Below are positions 6,943 through 14,151 of a DNA stretch of 17,401 nucleotides, piece after piece. The first letter of the stretch is position 1. Every line of letters starts with the position of its first letter. The stretch is from Desulfobacterales bacterium CG23_combo_of_CG06-09_8_20_14_all_51_8 (lineage in GTDB: Bacteria; Desulfobacterota; Desulfobacteria; Desulfobacterales; Desulfosalsimonadaceae). The notes under the pieces are model-generated. The model had not been told where the DNA came from and did no database searches. It worked only from the letters and a program-made list of their open reading frames with translations. Where the stretch lies: contig PCSG01000073.1 of assembly GCA_002772195.1 (NCBI GenBank), positions 1 to 17,401 on the forward strand. Reading direction: 5' to 3'. Both the position numbers and the translations under genes were made by a program.

Positions 6943-7623
6943 ATGGACCAACTATCAAAAAACAATCTGTCCGACCAGATTTTTCATTTGATCAGCGAAA
7001 AAATCGTACACAATGTCCTGAAACCCGGCGAAACCATCTATGAGACCCAGATTTCAAAGGAACTGGGGGTCAGCCGGAGCCCGGTGCGGGACGCTCTGCG
7101 CATGCTCGAACAGATCTGGCTGGTGGAGCGGACTCCCAAAGGCAGCTACCAGGTGAGGGAATTGTCCATGGAAAAAATCCAGCATCTCTATGAAACCGCC
7201 AATGTGATCTACCAGTTTGCGTTTGCAAAGGCCGCGGAAAACATTCGGCCGAATGATGGGGTGGAGCTGAAAAAACTCATGACCCAACTGGAATCGAGCC
7301 TGGACGGAAACGATTTTGAACGCTACATCACCAACGTCACCATCATGGGGCATAAAATTCTTAAAATCGCGGGGAACCCCATGATCGAAAGAATCGCCAT
7401 TGAACTCATGCCCACGGCCGAACGGATCCAGTGGGCCTCCATCACGTCCATGCCGGACCAACTGAAAACCGTGGTCACCCATATCCGCCGGGGATACGAC
7501 TTTATTATCCAGCAGAAACCCGAAGCCGCCGCCGCCGCGTTCAAGGATTTCTGCACCGCCCATGTGCAGGTCGTCATGGACGGCCTGACGCAAACAGCCG
7601 AAAAAACGGCCACCGGACAATAA
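6943..7623 (+). CDS. GntR-family transcriptional regulator, FCD subfamily
   Basis: A 226-residue DNA-binding regulator. The N-terminal winged helix-turn-helix spans about residues 8-72 (core ISKELGVSRSPVRDALRMLE). The all-helical FCD ligand domain follows, with candidate metal/ligand histidines His137 (MGHKILKIAGNP), His180 (VVTHIRRG) and His207 (TAHVQVV). FCD regulators commonly bind organic acids or acyl-CoA-related ligands. I place the start at 6943 because GGAG lies nine bases upstream and the protein then begins with the usual short lead-in to the HTH. An in-frame ATG at 6886 would add 19 unlikely residues and has no ribosome site. It is the last gene of the operon and probably controls it; the palindromes at 46-71 or 6484-6625 are candidate sites. 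Confidence 0.88.
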   Translation: MDQLSKNNLSDQIFHLISEKIVHNVLKPGETIYETQISKELGVSRSPVRDALRMLEQIWLVERTPKGSYQVRELSMEKIQHLYETANVIYQFAFAKAAENIRPNDGVELKKLMTQLESSLDGNDFERYITNVTIMGHKILKIAGNPMIERIAIELMPTAERIQWASITSMPDQLKTVVTHIRRGYDFIIQQKPEAAAAAFKDFCTAHVQVVMDGLTQTAEKTATGQ

Positions 7624-7644
7624 AAGTCTATCGTTTTATTTGTA

Positions 7645-8130
7645 TCAGAATGGCCGCATCAACAAGTTAAAAAACCGTTGAAACGGATTCGTTTGCTTTT
7701 GAATTTCGCTCTTCAAAAGTTCTCTCACTTCAGCTGTTCTTGCCAAATCCATTGCTGTCTTTCCAAATTTATTTTTTAAGCCCCAATCTGCACCGCCTTC
7801 AATCAGCAGTTTGATATTTTCAGTTCGGCCGTTTTCAGCCGCATGCATTAATGGCGTATCGCCGCCTTTTGAAGAGAGGTCGACATCCGCGTCTTTTTCT
7901 ATCATCAATTGTACAAGTTCCGGTTGCTTTTTTCGCGCCAGTTTCATCAGCGGCGAATATTTTCCATCAATATCAAGGATATCAAGGGTTGCATGATTTT
8001 CAATAAGAAGCCTGACGATATCCGCGCAGACTTTGTTTTCCCCAAAACTCGCTCTTCTTTCAATCGCCTTGAATAAGGCTGTTTCGCCAAATTTTTTTGT
8101 CCTTGGCATTAACATCTGCACCGTTTTCAA
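7645..8130 (-). CDS. Ankyrin-repeat protein, C-terminal piece
   Basis: About 150 residues holding the last four ankyrin repeats, ending ...RFFNLLMRPF. The genuine part begins at KKFGETALFKAIE. The upstream residues of this frame, including the TTG codon at 8130, are out-of-frame translation of the preceding repeat. Joining at the A7 run restores NAKDKKFGETALFKAIE, a perfect repeat boundary. It is therefore the 3' end of the same gene and unlikely to be translated alone. Confidence 0.65.
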   Translation of the reverse strand: MKTVQMLMPRTKKFGETALFKAIERRASFGENKVCADIVRLLIENHATLDILDIDGKYSPLMKLARKKQPELVQLMIEKDADVDLSSKGGDTPLMHAAENGRTENIKLLIEGGADWGLKNKFGKTAMDLARTAEVRELLKSEIQKQTNPFQRFFNLLMRPF

Positions 8131-10627
8131 TTAGAATTCTTGCAATTTCAGTCCGGCAGTATTCAGAGGCCATTATCAGCGGGGTAAACCCGGTTTCAGG
8201 GTCTGCGGCATTCACATTCGCGCCATTTTGTATCATAAGTTTTACAAGAACGTGATCACCCTCGCGAACGGCTTCCAAAACCAGCTTTTCTTTATCCCCC
8301 ATGCAGTTGTCAGCAGCCTCGAGCACAAGGGCATATCGGTCTTCGTAATTCATGGGTTTTTTGGACTTATGCGGCGGCGCTTTTCTCCTTCCCATGGCGA
8401 CACTGGGTATATTCCCTCCGCCGCTGGCAACATACACAATTTTCGGCGGCAGAACGGATTCTTTCAAATCAGGGGGATTCATCTCGCTTGGGTAGCCCTT
8501 CTTTTGATAATAAGCGGGATTTGATATTATAGGGGGATCTGTCGCCCCATATTGCTGCAGGATATAAACTGTTTCCAAATCATCGCCGGCATAAAACATC
8601 GGGGAGAATCCGTCATTGTCGGTTGCATTGACATCCGCCCCGTTTTTCAAAAGAAGTTCCGCAACTTTAGAATCGTGTCCATATGCAGCCCATATGAGGG
8701 CAGTCCGGCCATTGATATCTTTCGCGCTGATGTCCGCCCCGTAATTTAAGAGAAGCCCGGCAGTTTCAAAACCGCCTTCATAAGCCGCCAGCATCAATGG
8801 CGTTCGGCCATATTCATACCGCTCATTCACATCAACGCCTTTTTCAAGCAATTGTCGTGTTATGTTCGCGTAACCGTGAAAAGCCGATTTCTGAAGCGCC
8901 GTCTGTCCAAATTCATCTTTGGCATTTACATCCGCGCCCGCCGCGATAATAAGCCGCACTATCTCATCACCGCCTGTTTCCGCTGCCATAATCAATACCG
9001 TACCGCCGTAATCAGACCGGATATTGACATCCGCGCCGTTTTCAAGAAGCAACTTGGCTATTTCAGGGTTCTTTGAAAACACAGAATACATCAGCGCACT
9101 TCGCTTGTGCGTATCAACTGCGTTTACTTGCGCATTGTTTGCGAGCAATAATTTAACGATTTCAACATACTGCTTTCCTTGAACACGGTCACGCTGAAAC
9201 TCCTGGGCGGCCAGAATCAATGGGGTTTCATCGAATACTTTTCTATCATTGACCTTTGCTCCCCTGCCCAGAAGAAGTTTCACCACGTCAACAAGCCCAT
9301 GTTTTGATGCATAGATGAGAGACGTTCCTTGCTCAAAGTTTTTTTCATGGTGATTGACATCCGCGCCATGATCTAATAGAAGCGATACTATCTTCCCGTG
9401 TCCTTTTTCAATTGCATAAATCAAGGCCGTCCTTCCATTTATATCCTGGAAATCCACCGTTGCATTAAGGCTTAAGAACAGCGCGACGATATTAATATGC
9501 CCATTTTCCGAGGCCGCCATCAGTGGGGTCCGCTGATCCCCATCCGTTACATTTAATCCGGCTTTTTTGCCAAGCAGCAATTGAACGATTTGAATATTTC
9601 CATTTGCTGATGCTTCCATCAACGATCTGTCAAGTCGCATTCTGTAGCGCCTGGCTTGCATTAATTTGCTGTTTGGCGGAACCTCCAATAAAAATTGAAC
9701 CATTTCCACATTCCCGGTTTTGGTCGCTTCTAATAAGGGTTCAGAATCATTAATGTTAACCTCGGCGCCTTTATTCACAAGCGATTTTACCTCATCCAGG
9801 TTTCCCGCCTGCACGGCCTTTATCAATGCATTATTGATTTCTTCAAATGCTCTCCTGCTGGCATTTTCATCTGCGCCATATATTTTCAGCAAGGCTTTCA
9901 TCAGCCCGTCTGAATTTTGGGGAGTGCTATTTACCGCCGTCGGGCCGCCAACAATAAATTCATTGATATCGGCGCCTTTATCTTTGATCAGCTTGACAAC
10001 ATCCAGATGATCCTTTCTGGCGGCCATCATTAATGCGGTTTCGCCATAATTATTTTTTGCCTCGATTTCCGAACCGTTATCTATTAAAAAATCAACTATT
10101 TCCGAACTTCCCCAGTTGCCTGCCAGCATCAGTGCGGTATAGCCTTCTTCAATATCCTTCCGATTCGGGTCCGCCCCGCTTTGTATGAGCAGCCGGACCA
10201 TCTCAAATTGTCCTTCTTCGGCAGCCATCATCAATGGCGTTTTTCCTTGTTGGTTGACGGCATTGATACCTGCGCCTGATTTTAATAGAAACTTGGCGAC
10301 CTCTCCATTCCCTGCACCGGCTGCCCCGTGAAGCAGCGTATAATCATTTCTCACGCGTAAATTGATATCGATTCCCTTATTAACATATGCTTTGATCTCA
10401 GCGATGTCGCCCTTGCATGCAGCAAGAAAAAGCGGGTTCCAGTCAAAGTTTGAGACGAGACCGGCGTCAGGCGCCCTTTTCAATAGCGCTTTTGCCACGG
10501 CAAAATTACCTCGGTCGCAGGCAAAGTCCAAAGCCGACCATCCGGTTTTTTGAACGGCCTGGATATCCGCACCGTGATTTAAAAGTAACTCCACGATTTT
10601 TAAATGGCCAAGTTCTGAGGCATCCAT
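8060..10627 (-). CDS. Ankyrin-repeat protein, central piece
   Basis: An 855-residue run of about 23 ankyrin repeats with classic TPLMxAAxxGxxEIVxLLL and GADVNAKD signatures. It is in the same frame as the N-terminal piece: six codons (GCC to TTA) lie between the TAG and this ATG and continue the repeat (ARFTPL then MDAS). So the ATG is an ordinary internal methionine of the repeat, with no convincing ribosome site, and not necessarily a start. The last residues after NAKDKK (IWRNSLIQGD) are out-of-frame sequence created by the A7 frameshift. Confidence 0.7.
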   Translation of the reverse strand: MDASELGHLKIVELLLNHGADIQAVQKTGWSALDFACDRGNFAVAKALLKRAPDAGLVSNFDWNPLFLAACKGDIAEIKAYVNKGIDINLRVRNDYTLLHGAAGAGNGEVAKFLLKSGAGINAVNQQGKTPLMMAAEEGQFEMVRLLIQSGADPNRKDIEEGYTALMLAGNWGSSEIVDFLIDNGSEIEAKNNYGETALMMAARKDHLDVVKLIKDKGADINEFIVGGPTAVNSTPQNSDGLMKALLKIYGADENASRRAFEEINNALIKAVQAGNLDEVKSLVNKGAEVNINDSEPLLEATKTGNVEMVQFLLEVPPNSKLMQARRYRMRLDRSLMEASANGNIQIVQLLLGKKAGLNVTDGDQRTPLMAASENGHINIVALFLSLNATVDFQDINGRTALIYAIEKGHGKIVSLLLDHGADVNHHEKNFEQGTSLIYASKHGLVDVVKLLLGRGAKVNDRKVFDETPLILAAQEFQRDRVQGKQYVEIVKLLLANNAQVNAVDTHKRSALMYSVFSKNPEIAKLLLENGADVNIRSDYGGTVLIMAAETGGDEIVRLIIAAGADVNAKDEFGQTALQKSAFHGYANITRQLLEKGVDVNERYEYGRTPLMLAAYEGGFETAGLLLNYGADISAKDINGRTALIWAAYGHDSKVAELLLKNGADVNATDNDGFSPMFYAGDDLETVYILQQYGATDPPIISNPAYYQKKGYPSEMNPPDLKESVLPPKIVYVASGGGNIPSVAMGRRKAPPHKSKKPMNYEDRYALVLEAADNCMGDKEKLVLEAVREGDHVLVKLMIQNGANVNAADPETGFTPLIMASEYCRTEIARILIENGADVNAKDKKIWRNSLIQGD

Positions 10628-10645
10628 TAATGGCGTAAACCGGGC

Positions 10646-11137
10646 CTAATCCCTTGCATTTACATCCGCTCCTTTTTTTATCAGAAACTCAGCAATATCA
10701 TAATTCTCTGTTGAAGTGATCGCCGAGAAAATGGGCTTGCACGTTGCATTCCCATTCAAAACAGCGCCTTTTTCGAGCAAAAGAGCCACAATTTCCAAAT
10801 GTCCTTTCCATGCGGCAATACATAACGCTGATTGATGATAACTATCCGTACTATTTGGATCAGCGCCGCTTTCCAGCAATTTTTTAACCTCGTCAATCCG
10901 GCCATACAAACAGGCATCCGTCAACTGCTTATTCACCATAACCGTCGGACCGCTTTCAACTGCTGATGGATTTGAGTTTTGATTTGCATTCAGGGAGGGG
11001 TGATGTGATGCTGCCGGATCGATCTGCCCGGCCGCAAATGCCTGGGCATTCATTGATAAATTAAACGCAAGGACGGGTAGTAAAATTAAAAATATCAGAA
11101 AAATGATCCGGATAATGTTGCGGGTTTTTACTATCAT
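10646..11137 (-). CDS. Ankyrin-repeat protein, N-terminal piece with signal peptide
   Basis: A 163-residue segment. Residues 1-35 form a signal peptide: basic start (MIVKTRN), long hydrophobic stretch (IIFLIFLILLPVLAF), and a likely signal peptidase I site after AQAFA. About three ankyrin repeats follow from NKQLTDACLYG. The piece ends in GADVNARD and then TAG, exactly where an ankyrin repeat would continue. The ribosome site before the ATG is weak. Export places the repeats in the periplasm or outside the cell, unlike typical cytosolic ankyrins. Confidence 0.7.
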   Translation of the reverse strand: MIVKTRNIIRIIFLIFLILLPVLAFNLSMNAQAFAAGQIDPAASHHPSLNANQNSNPSAVESGPTVMVNKQLTDACLYGRIDEVKKLLESGADPNSTDSYHQSALCIAAWKGHLEIVALLLEKGAVLNGNATCKPIFSAITSTENYDIAEFLIKKGADVNARD

Positions 11138-11241
11138 TTCATAATCTTTTTCGAAATAAAAACCGTCGAGTTGAGATTACGAGGCGGGAAATGACCATAG
11201 GGTGAAGCAAGCTCGAGCCATGGCAACATCAACCGAACCCT

Positions 11242-11278
11242 AAAAAAGGCCTCGGTTTGTTTTTAAATGACCTTTTTT
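11242..11278 (-). terminator. Weak intrinsic terminator candidate after the thiol-redox operon
   Basis: On the minus strand AAAAAAGG (11278-11271) can pair with CCTTTTTT (11249-11242) across a 21-nt loop, with the T-run forming the 3' arm. It lies just after the 41-codon ORF and before the ankyrin gene. The loop is long and the stem mostly A-T, so strength is doubtful. The remaining bases 11138-11241 hold the 5' leader of the ankyrin gene, where I see no clear promoter. Confidence 0.35.
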
Positions 11279-11295
11279 AACATAAAAATATCAGC

Positions 11296-11421
11296 TTAAC
11301 AAATAGAGTCAAACTCCCGGAGAAGATTCTTCATAACAGATAAACGTATAATTTTGTCAGATAGCATGGCAAGATCCTCGACCACGTCATCATGGGCTTC
11401 GCCATAAACAACCGGCTTCAT
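11296..11421 (-). CDS. Small 41-residue hypothetical protein, translationally coupled
   Basis: The ATG (11421-11419) overlaps the stop of the lipoprotein gene as ATGA, and CAGGA just upstream serves as a ribosome site within the preceding gene. The 41-residue product starts MKPVVYGEAHDDVVEDLA and ends LLREFDSIC. It is acidic in its first half and amphipathic in the second, compatible with one or two helices. No family is recognised. The overlap arrangement matches other junctions in this operon, which is the main argument that it is real. Confidence 0.5.
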   Translation of the reverse strand: MKPVVYGEAHDDVVEDLAMLSDKIIRLSVMKNLLREFDSIC

Positions 11422-11765
11422 TCCTGAAAAACCACCCGGGTAAACGTCAGTTTTTTCTTCCCGGGCAATGTGATCGTAAAGGCGTCATCGCGCAGCTCCC
11501 CCACCATGATGCCACCCTCTTTCGTGTGGATTCTCAGATCATCATTTTTGACGTACCAGATAAACTTCACTTCACCCTCACAGCAGTGCCAGACGCCTTC
11601 CCCGTTTCCCAAGAGTTCAATCACATTTTTCTTTTGGGCTCCTTCTCCACTGTCCATGGACTCATAGATTCCGATATACCGATCGTTTGACTGGCACGCG
11701 AAACCGCCGAACAGAATCAGCCCGGCGAACAACAGAAGAATTGCTTCTCTTTTATTAAATTTCAA
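11418..11765 (-). CDS. Small probable lipoprotein, function unknown
   Basis: A 115-residue protein. I choose the TTG at 11765 because GGAGG lies seven bases upstream and the frame then opens with a short basic N-terminus and a hydrophobic stretch ending in GGFAC (Cys24), a slightly non-canonical lipobox. Starting at the ATG 84 bases further upstream would add 28 residues inside the MauE-like gene and bury the signal. The mature part is about 90 residues. It has a VWHCCEGEVKFIWYV segment with adjacent cysteines and a C-terminal KKLTFTRV strand, resembling small lipocalin-like beta-barrel lipoproteins in pattern only. It is the fourth gene of the thiol-redox operon and probably faces the periplasm. 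Confidence 0.7.
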   Translation of the reverse strand: MKFNKREAILLLFAGLILFGGFACQSNDRYIGIYESMDSGEGAQKKNVIELLGNGEGVWHCCEGEVKFIWYVKNDDLRIHTKEGGIMVGELRDDAFTITLPGKKKLTFTRVVFQE

Positions 11766-11781
11766 AATCCTGCCTCCGGCT

Positions 11782-12276
11782 TCAGAGTTGAAGCGAAATA
11801 ATCCCGGTCTTTGAAAACAACCGTCGGCTGAACAGATAGATCCGGTCACAAAAAAACACCTGGACCGTCATGACCAGCCAGACGACATCCTCGATCACCC
11901 GGCGCCAGCCGATTTCCTCGCCGGTGATGTCGAAACACCCGCAGCCGATCTCGATTCCCCGGAACATGGCGACCAGGATAAATACAATAAACATGATCAG
12001 AAGAGACCCCGCGATAAACGCCACAGCCCGGGTCCGGAGCCCGATAATGAGAAACAGACCGCAGAAAAGTTCAAGCCAGGGCAGAAACACAGCCACCAGG
12101 TTCACGCCCCAGTATGGATCCATCTGATATGCGGCCACGGATTCGGCAAACTGCGCGGGATAGGCGATTTTGCTCATGCTGGCGTAAACAAAGACGATTC
12201 CGATATAAATTCTTAACACCAGAGACAAATATTTGCTGGTCAGAACGGGTTTCATATATTTCTGGAAATGGTTCAT
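11782..12276 (-). CDS. MauE/DoxX-family integral membrane protein
   Basis: A 164-residue protein with four predicted transmembrane helices (about residues 16-35, 53-72, 80-103 and 125-145). It carries the IEIGCGCFD motif between helices 3 and 4 that is typical of MauE-like members of the DoxX family. MauE is needed for disulfide-rich methylamine dehydrogenase maturation, and relatives are often paired with thioredoxin-fold proteins. The ATG at 12276 overlaps the stop of the rhodanese-like gene (ATGA), which I prefer over an in-frame ATG at 12306 that would overlap by 34 bases. Together with the TlpA-like protein of the same operon it probably moves thiol/disulfide electrons across or within the inner membrane; the client is unknown. 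Confidence 0.85.
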   Translation of the reverse strand: MNHFQKYMKPVLTSKYLSLVLRIYIGIVFVYASMSKIAYPAQFAESVAAYQMDPYWGVNLVAVFLPWLELFCGLFLIIGLRTRAVAFIAGSLLIMFIVFILVAMFRGIEIGCGCFDITGEEIGWRRVIEDVVWLVMTVQVFFCDRIYLFSRRLFSKTGIISLQL

Positions 12277-13088
12277 GGGGCTAACGGATATCCTTTGTTT
12301 TTCCATAAAGACAAACCACCTTCCAGGACCGCGATATTTTTGTGGCCCCTCAGATAAAGCTTGTTGGCCATTGCAATATCATACAACCGGCTGATGGTTC
12401 TTCCGTAAACAATTATTTTTCGAGACTTGTTCATATCGCTGAGCCCGATCATGTACATGATATCAAACATCGACAGCGGGATGTTCACCGCGCCAGCGAT
12501 ATGTTCCCGATCATAGACGTCCGACGGCATGGCGTCCACGAAGCAGGTGGTCCCGTTCTTCTGCTCCAAAAGTGCTGCTTCAATGGTTATCCGGTGGATA
12601 TCGGAAGATAAACTGATTTTCGGAAAAAGCGGGATGCCGTTGGGGTTGGAGTGATTGAAAATCAGGGCGAACAGACCGCTCAAAAAAATGAGGACCACAA
12701 AATCAAAAACAGACAACCGGGGAGCTTTATACCGCCGGCTATGCTCTCGTTCAATCATCCGGTCGCTTTCGATGAGCCAGGACGCCATCTGTTTCACCAG
12801 GGCCAGGGCCACCACAGGATAGGTCTTCAGGATGGTGTCAAATTGCTCCTTGGACAGGGACATCAGTTCCACCGGTTCAACGGCCATGACGTTGGCCGAC
12901 CGGGGCGCCCCGGTCAGCAGGGCCATTTCCCCGAAACTGTTCCCGGGTCCCAGGATTGCCAGGTCGGTCTGCATGCCCTCATTGACTCTGTAAACCCTGA
13001 CTTTGCCGGACTTTATCATAAAAAAACCATCCCCTGGATCTCCCTGCCGGCAGATCATGGTTCCTGCTGAAACCGTCTTTAACTCCAC
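12273..13088 (-). CDS. Cyclic-nucleotide-binding domain - transmembrane helix - rhodanese-like domain fusion
   Basis: A 271-residue fusion. Residues 1-110 form a CRP/FNR-type cNMP-binding barrel with an apparently intact phosphate-binding cassette, FGEMALLTGAPRSANV (52-67). Residues 125-144 form one transmembrane helix (LSVFDFVVLIFLSGLFALIF). Residues 163-271 are a rhodanese domain (FVDAMPSDVYDREHIAGAVNIP; VLEGGLSLW). The catalytic rhodanese cysteine is missing: the active-site strand reads IIVYGRTISR with Gly229, so sulfur transfer is unlikely. There is no DNA-binding domain. With the sensor in the cytosol, the rhodanese-like part should lie in the periplasm. GTG at 13088 (AGGAGG 11 nt upstream) is the first usable start, but the frame stays open to 13154 with family-like sequence, suggesting the true N-terminus is longer. 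Confidence 0.82.
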   Translation of the reverse strand: MELKTVSAGTMICRQGDPGDGFFMIKSGKVRVYRVNEGMQTDLAILGPGNSFGEMALLTGAPRSANVMAVEPVELMSLSKEQFDTILKTYPVVALALVKQMASWLIESDRMIEREHSRRYKAPRLSVFDFVVLIFLSGLFALIFNHSNPNGIPLFPKISLSSDIHRITIEAALLEQKNGTTCFVDAMPSDVYDREHIAGAVNIPLSMFDIMYMIGLSDMNKSRKIIVYGRTISRLYDIAMANKLYLRGHKNIAVLEGGLSLWKNKGYPLAP

Positions 13089-13243
13089 CCGCTGAAGGAC
13101 CTCCTGTCGGATTTCCGGAGGCAGTTTTTTTAAAACCGGGTGGTCAGGGGTTGTTCAATTGGGATCGGCTGGTTGGTCATGGGCTTTTCGCAAAATCCGG
13201 TTCGATGCAGTCATTTCGTAACTCAACTACGTGACGATGATGG

Positions 13244-13825
13244 CTATTTTGAATAAAACTCGCGGATCTTTTCCAAAATGGCATCCGGATCATCGATGAT
13301 TCCTTCGTGGACGAACAGAACCATTCCCTTGTTGTCGGCCAGGATAAGGCACGGCGTGTTCACATCGGAAAAGACCCCGTCAATTTCTTTTCCGGAATCC
13401 GATACAATGGGGAACTTGACGTTAAATGTTTTTTGAAACCCGTCGGCCATCTTTTCATCATTGCCCACCGCGATACCCAGCATCTTCACATTGGCGAAAA
13501 GCTCCGGATCAGTTGAAATGATCTGGTAAAGTTTATTCACCTGCGGGGCGTTTTGATGGCACGCCTTGCAAAGGGCGCTGAAGAGTTCAATCAAAACAAG
13601 GCGGCACTGAATCTGAGGGACCGTGAATTCCGGACCAGGTTCAATTCCCAGGTATTTCAGCATGTCCGGTTCCGACGCCAGTTCCATTTTAAAGCCGGGC
13701 AGGGGCTCGCCCTCGGAAACCGTCGCAGCATAGGAATTTCCGTCAATTGTCAGTACGCCGGCGATGAAAACGGCCACCGCAAGAATTAAAGGCATCCTGT
13801 TTACGCTAGAATTTTTCATTCTCAT
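13244..13825 (-). CDS. Secreted TlpA/ResA-like thioredoxin-fold protein (redoxin family)
   Basis: A 193-residue protein with a Sec signal peptide (hydrophobic residues 12-26, probable cleavage after SYA near 33). The redoxin fold has active-site FSALCKACHQNAP (Cys86, Cys89) and the cis-proline loop NTP (Pro158), so it should be an active periplasmic thiol-disulfide oxidoreductase. CKAC, unlike the oxidising CPHC of DsbA, is closer to reductive TlpA/ResA proteins. The stretch AVGNDEKMADGFQKTFNVKFPIVSD matches the usual AhpC/TSA-redoxin middle. GGAGG seven bases before the ATG fixes the start. It is first in an operon with the cNMP/rhodanese fusion, the MauE-like protein and a small lipoprotein. 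It may keep periplasmic cysteines reduced or take electrons from the MauE-like partner. Confidence 0.87.
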   Translation of the reverse strand: MRMKNSSVNRMPLILAVAVFIAGVLTIDGNSYAATVSEGEPLPGFKMELASEPDMLKYLGIEPGPEFTVPQIQCRLVLIELFSALCKACHQNAPQVNKLYQIISTDPELFANVKMLGIAVGNDEKMADGFQKTFNVKFPIVSDSGKEIDGVFSDVNTPCLILADNKGMVLFVHEGIIDDPDAILEKIREFYSK

Positions 13826-13892
13826 CCGAATTCCTCCCTTATAAATGCCGGATCCATAACAGAGCGCCGGCCCTGACTATTTAAAAACAGGG

Positions 13893-13915
13893 GCGCGAAA
13901 CACTGGCTTCCGCGC
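13893..13915 (-). promoter_or_regulatory. Leader hairpin before the thiol-redox operon
   Basis: On the minus strand GCGCGGAA pairs with TTTCGCGC (8 bp including one G-T) around a 7-nt loop. A TTTTT run begins five bases downstream (13887-13883). It lies between the promoter candidate and the tlpA-like start codon. The offset T-run makes it a poor terminator; a leader or attenuator hairpin is possible. Confidence 0.25.
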
Positions 13916-13927
13916 GGGTTTTGGGGC

Positions 13928-13956
13928 AATAGATTTTCTTTTATATGAAATTTCAA
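13928..13956 (-). promoter_or_regulatory. Sigma-70-type promoter candidate for the thiol-redox operon
   Basis: On the minus strand TTGAAA (13956-13951) and TCTATT (13933-13928) are separated by 17 nt of very AT-rich sequence, about 100 bases before the tlpA-like ATG. The match to TTGACA/TATAAT is moderate. The 13826-14151 gap holds this site, the leader hairpin and the terminator at 14056-14090, and no convincing gene. Confidence 0.4.
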
Positions 13957-14055
13957 GTATTTTAAAGAAAAAGGTACGGTTTTGGGAAGGATTTTTTTAA
14001 GAATGAAAAACTTCCCGCATTTTTGATCCATTGCCGGGCCTTCCGGCGCACACTC

Positions 14056-14090
14056 AAAAAGGCCCGACAAATCACTTTGCCGGGCCTTTT
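14056..14090. terminator. Strong bidirectional intrinsic terminator
   Basis: AAAAAGGCCCGACA (14056-14069) pairs with TGCCGGGCCTTTT (14078-14090) around an 8-nt loop: a stem of about 13 bp with one G-T pair. On the minus strand the 3' arm ends in TTTTT, a textbook terminator about 60 bases after the acyl-CoA dehydrogenase stop. The symmetry would also stop plus-strand transcription. It separates that gene from the thiol-redox operon downstream. Confidence 0.85.
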
Positions 14091-14151
14091 CTATTGTGTT
14101 GCACTTTATAGATTCCGCGCGATCCTGATTTTTTCAAATCGCCTGAAACCA

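Larger units (their letters stand above)
7645..11137 (-). pseudogene. Giant exported ankyrin-repeat protein gene, interrupted by one nonsense codon and one frameshift
   Basis: Taken together the three reading-frame pieces encode about 1160 residues. They comprise an N-terminal signal peptide, a short Ser/Asn-rich linker, roughly 28-30 ankyrin repeats of about 33 residues, and one Pro/Lys-rich linker of about 80 residues before the last repeats. The frame is broken by TAG at 10648-10646, in frame and with repeat spacing intact, and by an A7 run near 8091-8097 where one A too many shifts the frame. Everything else is well preserved, so the damage is recent, or it is a sequencing error, or it is bypassed. 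Ankyrin repeats mediate protein-protein contacts and suggest no enzyme activity. The DNA is visibly AT-richer than its neighbours, hinting at separate ancestry. It converges on the GntR gene 21 nt away. Confidence 0.75.

Noticed and set aside
7617..7640. AATAAAA/TTTTATT inverted repeat between the convergent GntR and ankyrin genes as a terminator
   Set aside because: The stem is only seven A-T pairs and overlaps the GntR stop codon; too weak to call.
13822..14070. 82-codon minus-strand frame just before the tlpA-like gene
   Set aside because: It overlaps the terminator, the promoter candidate and the tlpA-like start codon; composition is not protein-like and there is no ribosome site.
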